Source of the DNA: JAQBQZ01 sp964554765
Lineage (GTDB): Bacteria; Patescibacteriota; Minisyncoccia; Phycocordibacterales; CAIRYW01
Direction: 5' to 3'
Assembly (NCBI GenBank): GCA_964554765.1
Contig: CAZKPS010000015.1
Span: 1 to 16,717 of the forward strand
DNA: 16,717 nt
The notes beneath the pieces are model-generated. The model searched no databases. It saw only the letters and a program-made list of their open reading frames with translations, and was not told the DNA's origin. The translations under genes and the position numbers were made by a program. Below are positions 13,069-16,717 of this stretch, piece after piece. Every line of letters starts with the position of its first letter. Positions within the stretch are counted from its first letter, which is position 1.

Positions 13069-13283
13069 TTGTGGGGTCTGACCCTACAAGTTCATGACCG
13101 TGACAGTCAGTAAAATTAACCGGAGGTAATTTTGGTGGGAGAAGAAAGTGCTAAACGCACTTTCGGCTAGGACTCGAAAAGGTTCTCCCATATTTTTGAG
13201 GATGTACTCATCTGATAAAATGGGAAACCTGTATTGCGGCTGTAAGCCGAGAGTGCCTAGTCTCCCAGCCTTGAGCGCAATAT
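13069..13283 (+). ncRNA. Candidate structured RNA with alternative pairings
   Basis: No protein gene fits, but stems are dense. TTGTGGGGTC 13069-13078 pairs with GACCCTACAA 13080-13089. AAAATTAACC 13112-13121 pairs with GGTAATTTT 13125-13133 with one bulge. TGGGAGAA 13136-13143 pairs with TTCTCCCA 13183-13190, enclosing GAAAGTGC 13144-13151 with GCACTTTC 13157-13164; TATTTTTG follows. TATTGCG 13232-13238 pairs with CGCAATA 13276-13282 around GGCT/AGCC. TCTCCCA recurs at 13261-13267, so TGGGAGA could pair with either copy; CTAGG 13167-13171 can also reach CCTAG 13256-13260. This looks like a switch or a complex RNA fold. I matched it to no known riboswitch or ribozyme. It may lead into the DoxX-like gene at 13458 or be independent. 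Strand and ends are inferred. Confidence 0.45.
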
Positions 13284-13457
13284 TTATTAAAATTACTTAT
13301 TTAAAAAAACAGAACTCACGCTACGGAGATTGGGTTGAGAGAGTCTAATTTCGAGCTCAATTATATTACTTCTGATTGGTAAATTGAAGACTTGTGAGTC
13401 TGTTTATTTTTCTATACTTCTGTTAATATATTTATATATTAAATTAATCTTAACTTT
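13284..13457. other. AT-rich spacer before the DoxX-like gene
   Basis: This stretch holds no ORF. A possible -10 box, TATACT, lies at 13413-13418, with TTGTGA 15 bases before it. That spacing is short, so the promoter is uncertain. Nothing else convincing is visible. Confidence 0.4.
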
Positions 13458-13820
13458 ATGAAAGGGTACAAAATCGCTTTTCGGATTACAACTACTATTA
13501 TTTTCCTTATGGAGGGTGTGCTTGTAGCACTTACTGGTTGGAGTCAGATGTCTATTGATGGTATTACTGGGCTTGGATATCCTCTTTATTTCGTTTCTAT
13601 TCTCGCTGTATTTAAGATCCTCGGATCAATCGTTCTTATGTTTCCGCAGTTTCCAAATAATGTGAAAGAGTGGGCATACGCAGGGTTTGGAATTGATTTT
13701 ATTTGTGCGTTTATCAGTATCTGGGCTGTAGCTGGGTTTGGTCTAATGCTTATTATGCCGGTAGCATTTATGATAATACTCGCGATATCTTATATCTCAT
13801 ACCATAAATTGAATAAATAA
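13458..13820 (+). CDS. DoxX-like family membrane protein
   Basis: The 120-residue protein has four predicted spans and matches the DoxX-like (DoxX_2) pattern: GITGLGYPLYFVSILAVFKILGSIVLMFPQFP in residues 35-67, then VKEWAYAGFGIDFICAFIS. The LGYP-YF-KILG and KEWAYAGF blocks are the family's signatures. The biochemical role of these small membrane proteins is poorly defined; some DoxX relatives are linked to thiosulfate/quinone or oxidative-stress systems. It follows the structured intergenic region and is 51 bases ahead of the DUF1761 gene. The three genes from here to 14662 look like a stress or housekeeping accessory set rather than part of the copper cluster. The ATG at 13458 has no Shine-Dalgarno sequence. 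Confidence 0.85.
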   Translation: MKGYKIAFRITTTIIFLMEGVLVALTGWSQMSIDGITGLGYPLYFVSILAVFKILGSIVLMFPQFPNNVKEWAYAGFGIDFICAFISIWAVAGFGLMLIMPVAFMIILAISYISYHKLNK

Positions 13821-13871
13821 TTTTTACTCCGCGAAAACAGCAGAGTATGTTAAAACCAATATTAAATATAT

Positions 13872-14276
13872 ATGAACTATACTTACATCATTATTGCAAC
13901 GCTCGCACAATTCGTTTTTGGGGCATTATGGTATTCACCAATCCTTTTTGGAAAGAAATGGATGAGAATAATGGGTGCTAATCATAAAACTGTCGAAGAA
14001 TTAAAAAGAGAAGAAAAAAAGATGGGGCCTGCTTATGTTGCTCAGATATTTTTGACTCTAGTTTCTACTTTTGCGCTCGATATTATGATTATTGTGCTGC
14101 CATTCAGTGCTGTCACAACCACATTGTTTCTCCTAATTGGGTTCATACTTCCTATTCAGATTTCAGGTGTAATCTGGGGCGCTACAGAAAATAAGTATAA
14201 ACTAGAGCAGATTGTGATCGTCGTGTCTGGACAGCTCATCAGTATGCTGATTGCCGCATTAATACTTACTCTCTAG
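13872..14276 (+). CDS. DUF1761 family membrane protein
   Basis: The 134-residue protein has four predicted spans (about 3-20, 54-72, 80-103 and 112-132). The N-terminal signature ALWYSPILFGKKWM (residues 18-31) is characteristic of DUF1761, followed by a short charged loop (KTVEELKREEKKM) and hydrophobic segments. No catalytic residues are evident and the family has no established function. The gene starts without a Shine-Dalgarno sequence in a very AT-rich leader, and its stop is two bases before the VOC gene, so the two are co-transcribed. Family assignment is fairly confident from the WYSPxLFGKxW motif. Confidence 0.8.
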   Translation: MNYTYIIIATLAQFVFGALWYSPILFGKKWMRIMGANHKTVEELKREEKKMGPAYVAQIFLTLVSTFALDIMIIVLPFSAVTTTLFLLIGFILPIQISGVIWGATENKYKLEQIVIVVSGQLISMLIAALILTL

Positions 14277-14278
14277 TT

Positions 14279-14662
14279 ATGCAGGAAACTATTGCATATT
14301 TTGAAATTCAATCATCAGAACCCCAAAAGACTGTGGAGTTTTACAAGAATGTTTTTGGATGGGATTTTGTAAGAGAATCATCGATGCCTATTGAATACTA
14401 CAGAATGACTAGGACAGAGGGGATAATGGGGGCAATACTTAAAAGACCAATGCAAACTCCACCACTTGAGTATGGTACAAATGCCTTTACCTGTTCGATC
14501 AAGGTTAAAAGTTTTGATGAGACTACAAGAAGGATATTGGATAATGGTGGTGTGATAGCAATGCCGAAATTTGCTGTGCCAGGTAGATGTTGGCAGGGGT
14601 ATTTTGTTGATAATGATCATAATGTGTTTGGGATTTTTGAGCCAGATGAGAGTGCAAAATAG
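14279..14662 (+). CDS. VOC superfamily (glyoxalase/bleomycin-resistance fold) protein
   Basis: The 127-residue protein has the paired beta-alpha-beta-beta-beta modules of the VOC fold: AYFEIQSSEPQKTVEFYKNVFGWDF (residues 6-30) opens the first, and FTCSIKVKSFDETTRRILDNGGVI (70-93) the second. It ends GYFVDNDHNVFGIFEPD (107-123), in which Glu121 sits at the usual C-terminal metal-ligand position; Glu9 could be the matching N-terminal residue. Proteins of this subgroup (Gly-rich, about 120 residues, PGRCWQGYFVDNDHN) are often annotated as glyoxalase-like without a proven substrate. It is cytoplasmic. The gene begins two bases after DUF1761 and is followed by the cyclophilin promoter. Fold is confident; activity is unknown. 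Confidence 0.88.
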   Translation: MQETIAYFEIQSSEPQKTVEFYKNVFGWDFVRESSMPIEYYRMTRTEGIMGAILKRPMQTPPLEYGTNAFTCSIKVKSFDETTRRILDNGGVIAMPKFAVPGRCWQGYFVDNDHNVFGIFEPDESAK

Positions 14663-14673
14663 ATTATTTAATA

Positions 14674-14679
14674 TATAAT
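14674..14679 (+). promoter_or_regulatory. -10 box giving a leaderless cyclophilin transcript
   Basis: TATAAT (14674-14679) lies seven bases before the ATG at 14687, so transcription would start at or within two bases of the start codon. No -35 match is seen at 16-18 bases upstream. The surrounding sequence is very AT-rich, so a chance match is possible. Confidence 0.5.
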
Positions 14680-14686
14680 ATTTTTT

Positions 14687-15391
14687 ATGAAAAAATATCG
14701 TATTGAAATAGTGGTGGGTATTTGTGTGGTGTTTGCACTTGGGATGGGGTACTCGCTTTTTCAGAAATTGTCTGTACCTGCAACTACCACAGAATACGAG
14801 CAAAAGACTCCAGAGCCAGCTCCCATTAAAACATCAACCACTGACCAAAAACCAATAGATACCATTACAGAACAAAAACAATTAATAAATAACAAACAAA
14901 ACAAAATGGAAAAAACAGTAGCAACGATGCACACAAATAAGGGAGATATTACAATCGAGTTTTTTGATACACTCACACCAAATACTGTCGCAAATTTTGT
15001 GAAGTTGGCGAAGAGTGGATTCTACGATGGGGTCAAGTTTCATCGAGTGATAAAGGGCTTTATGATTCAAGGCGGGGACCCACTCTCAAAGGATGATACA
15101 AAAAAGGAGTATTGGGGTACGGGTGGTCCAGGGTATAAATTTAATGATGAAATTACGACAGAGAACAGAAACGTGACAGGCACTATTTCAATGGCAAACG
15201 CAGGTCCAAATACGAACGGAAGTCAATTCTTTATCAATGTAAAAGATAATAATTTTCTAGACATAAAGCATACTGTATTCGGTAAAGTAACATCTGGTAT
15301 GGATGTGGTTACTGCTATTGAGAATACTCCTACTGACAGTACTGATAAGCCTATTGATTCTGTGGTGATAGAAAGCATTAGCTTCAAATAG
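14687..15391 (+). CDS. Membrane-anchored cyclophilin-type peptidyl-prolyl isomerase
   Basis: The 234-residue protein has an N-terminal hydrophobic anchor (residues 7-25), a Pro/Thr/Gln-rich linker (30-73), and a cyclophilin domain (about 77-234). Catalytic-site residues are visible: FHR at 118-120 (Arg120 is the catalytic arginine), GFMIQGGD 124-131, MAN 169-171, GSQFFI 178-183 and LDIKHTVFG 191-199. Phe190 stands where human CypA has Trp121, as in many bacterial cyclophilins, and would weaken cyclosporin binding. The enzyme speeds cis-trans isomerisation of X-Pro bonds in proteins outside the membrane, which fits a window rich in exported and disulfide-bonded proteins. A minor alternative start at the internal Met74 would give a cytoplasmic form. 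It is followed by a strong terminator, so it closes its transcription unit. Confidence 0.94.
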   Translation: MKKYRIEIVVGICVVFALGMGYSLFQKLSVPATTTEYEQKTPEPAPIKTSTTDQKPIDTITEQKQLINNKQNKMEKTVATMHTNKGDITIEFFDTLTPNTVANFVKLAKSGFYDGVKFHRVIKGFMIQGGDPLSKDDTKKEYWGTGGPGYKFNDEITTENRNVTGTISMANAGPNTNGSQFFINVKDNNFLDIKHTVFGKVTSGMDVVTAIENTPTDSTDKPIDSVVIESISFK

Positions 15392-15400
15392 TCGATTATT

Positions 15401-15441
15401 AAAGCACCGGATTTGGCTCTAGCCCAAATCCGGTGCTTTTT
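15401..15441 (+). terminator. Strong rho-independent terminator after the cyclophilin gene
   Basis: AAAGCACCGGATTTGG (15401-15416) and CCAAATCCGGTGCTTT (15424-15439) form a perfect 16-bp stem with a seven-base loop, and five T residues run through 15437-15441. It begins nine bases after the cyclophilin stop. Confidence 0.95.
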
Positions 15442-15449
15442 GTTATAAT
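15441..15449 (+). promoter_or_regulatory. Extended -10 promoter, leaderless start
   Basis: TGTTATAAT (15441-15449) is a perfect extended -10 element (TGn-TATAAT) that begins with the last T of the preceding terminator tract. The ATG at 15456 is exactly seven bases after its end, the usual position of +1, so the transcript would begin at the start codon. No -35 box is visible. Confidence 0.7.
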
Positions 15450-15455
15450 AAATCA

Positions 15456-16484
15456 ATGATAAAAAAAACTTGTTTTTTAATTGTGCTATTTTTGTTTTCT
15501 TTTTTTGAGACTGCTTCTGCTCACGTAAAATGGTTTGTAGATAGTGATGAAGTAATAAAAGAATCTCATAATGCGGTACCATTTTATTATCTTCACAGCA
15601 CTGAAGTAATCATCTGGTCTATTATTTCTATCTTGGTTGTTTTGGTGTTTAGTATTCTGGATAGAATTATTCCTCCGCCAAAAAAACTTTTCATATTTGG
15701 TCTTAAGCATGATCGTGGAATCGACCGAGCAGTCAGTATAGTGCTTGGACTCTATCTTGTCTGTATTAGTTTGATTTGGAATATTATTCTTATTCCTGAT
15801 ATACCAGTGGCGAGTCTTACAACTTTTGGATTACTTATTGTTCAACTAACATTAGGAATCTTGTTTATTCTAGGTGTTGGTATCCGTAGAGCATCGATGG
15901 GTGTTATATTGCTCCTTGGTTATATGACTTATCGGGTTGGATTGCTCGAGCTCGGTGAAAACTTACTCACGGCATCTATTGTGGTTTATTTGTATATTAG
16001 ACATTCACCAAAGAGATCAATTATAGGACGCCTCGATAATCATTCTGTCGAGATTGTGAGAATCGCTACTGGTATTTCTCTTATTGTTATGGCTTTTTCT
16101 GAAAAGCTAATGTACCCAGAGCTAGGACTTTCATTTTTGCAGGTACATCATTGGAATTTTATGTATAATCTCGGACTTACTTGGTATAGCAATGAATTGT
16201 TTGTTCTTTCAACTGGTTTTGCTGAAATGATTTTTGGTGTTATCTTCATACTTGGGTATCTTACCCGTATTAATACTGTGCTTATTGCGAGCTTTTTTGC
16301 ATCATCTGTTGTGATGATGATGGTGCAGTTTGGGCAGTGGGAGGTTGAAGATTTGGTTGTATATGCAGCAGCAACACTCTTTATCTTCTACGGACATGGT
16401 AAAACTAAGTTTTTCCATTTTATATGGCCAAAATCAATGCTCCATACTCGGACTATCGAAAATATGTTTAGAAAGACAAGATGA
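15456..16484 (+). CDS. DoxX-like multi-span membrane protein with signal peptide
   Basis: The 342-residue protein starts with a signal peptide (residues 1-22, likely cleavage after ETASA) followed by HVKWFVDSDEV, a short external segment. About eight to nine hydrophobic spans follow. The C-terminal half (about 195-325) has the DoxX-like pattern: RIATGISLIVMAFSEKLMYPELGLSFLQVHH, then FAEMIFGVIFILGYLTRINTVLIASFFASS and a final span before YGHGKTKFF. The AHVKWFVD start recurs, as I recall, in a group of DoxX-related proteins of unknown function. His23, His47 and the pair His229-His230 could bind metal or haem; this is speculation. The ATG at 15456 fits an extended -10 promoter seven bases before it, giving a leaderless mRNA. 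The gene is monocistronic as far as can be seen. Confidence 0.72.
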   Translation: MIKKTCFLIVLFLFSFFETASAHVKWFVDSDEVIKESHNAVPFYYLHSTEVIIWSIISILVVLVFSILDRIIPPPKKLFIFGLKHDRGIDRAVSIVLGLYLVCISLIWNIILIPDIPVASLTTFGLLIVQLTLGILFILGVGIRRASMGVILLLGYMTYRVGLLELGENLLTASIVVYLYIRHSPKRSIIGRLDNHSVEIVRIATGISLIVMAFSEKLMYPELGLSFLQVHHWNFMYNLGLTWYSNELFVLSTGFAEMIFGVIFILGYLTRINTVLIASFFASSVVMMMVQFGQWEVEDLVVYAAATLFIFYGHGKTKFFHFIWPKSMLHTRTIENMFRKTR

Positions 16485-16717
16485 TCCTATTTACTGTTTG
16501 ATTGTATGTGTAAATATTATGATCATTCAAAATGCATACTTTTCGCTTCTGGTTATTTTGAATATGTGATAATGAGGTGTAGCATGTTGGTAACAAGATC
16601 AAAATATATTGAAAGAAATTTTATTAGTTTTTTTTGTGGGTAGACCTGTGTAATAATTTGTTTTAATTTAGTCAAATAGTAGGGTATAATGTAGGTAATC
16701 GGATGTAGATTATCCAT
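16485..16717. other. AT-rich region with inverted repeats and a possible outgoing promoter
   Basis: No ORF of credible length was found. ATTCAAAAT (16525-16533) and ATTTTGAAT (16555-16563) are a perfect 9-bp inverted repeat, and TCAAAATA (16599-16606) is a further complement, which together could end transcription of the DoxX-like gene. TATAAT at 16685-16690, with TTTAAT 17 bases upstream, may be a promoter for a gene beyond the right edge. Confidence 0.4.

Noticed and set aside
13221..13267. Possible cobalamin riboswitch (GGGAAACC and CTGTAAGCCGAGAG look alike)
   Set aside because: The conserved B12 box and core receptor order are absent.
13148..13348. 66-residue ORF in the 12857-13457 gap
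   Set aside because: It has no ATG-led context or domain-like features, and it overlaps stems of the RNA candidate; its composition looks non-coding.
16525..16606. Repeats of ATTTTGAAT type as a CRISPR or integration site
   Set aside because: Only three short AT-rich copies with irregular spacing; chance or a weak terminator is the simpler explanation.

Overview
The window suggests a small-genome, AT-leaning bacterium of the Candidate Phyla Radiation (Patescibacteria, Parcubacteria-like). This is inferred from gene style: short proteins packed 1-20 bases apart, all on the plus strand, almost no Shine-Dalgarno sequences, several -10 boxes placed so that transcription would start at or just before the start codon, and a compact copper/thiol-redox cluster of a kind I associate with CPR genomes. 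The standard bacterial code fits: stops are TAA, TAG and occasionally TGA, with no sign of UGA recoding. No tRNA, rRNA, CRISPR array or transposase gene was seen.

Region 1 (1-4559) looks phage- or mobile-element-derived. It holds a PD-(D/E)XK-type nuclease that may continue beyond the left edge, a highly structured intergenic stretch (576-830), a small membrane-anchored unknown protein, and a candidate stand-alone structured RNA (about 1355-1622) with an extended -10 box and a strong terminator. Then comes a tight three-gene module: ParB-like/DNA methylase fusion, small terminase, large terminase. The large terminase keeps its ATPase motor motifs, but its C-terminal part does not look like the usual nuclease domain. 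No capsid, portal or tail gene follows.

Region 2 (4603-12856) is a copper-handling and disulfide-forming cluster. In order: a Cys/Met/His-rich membrane protein, DUF305, DsbA-like (CPFC), a GCGACG-containing membrane protein, DsbB, a second DsbA-like (CEAC), CsoR, CopA, a C39-peptidase-like protein, a small His-containing membrane protein, an HMA-SafE/DsbD-like fusion, and a cupredoxin. CsoR has the three canonical Cu(I) ligands. Its promoter carries a perfect 20-bp palindrome in the -35/-10 spacer, so copper-responsive self-regulation of csoR-copA and the genes behind it is the simplest model. The proposed division of work: CopA exports Cu(I); membrane or exported Cys/Met/His proteins (HMA-SafE, cupredoxin, DUF305, the 4647 gene) bind or relay it; the Dsb proteins oxidise or repair cysteines outside the membrane.

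Region 3 (12857-13457) has no convincing protein gene. It holds seven GAGAC/GTCTC motifs with a 13-bp inverted repeat, followed by a candidate structured RNA (13069-13283) with mutually exclusive pairings.

Region 4 (13458-16717) holds a DoxX-like protein, a DUF1761 protein, a VOC/glyoxalase-fold protein, a membrane-anchored cyclophilin, a perfect-stem terminator, and a second, larger DoxX-like membrane protein whose extended -10 promoter begins inside the terminator's T tract. The last 230 bases are AT-rich, with a possible outgoing promoter near the edge.
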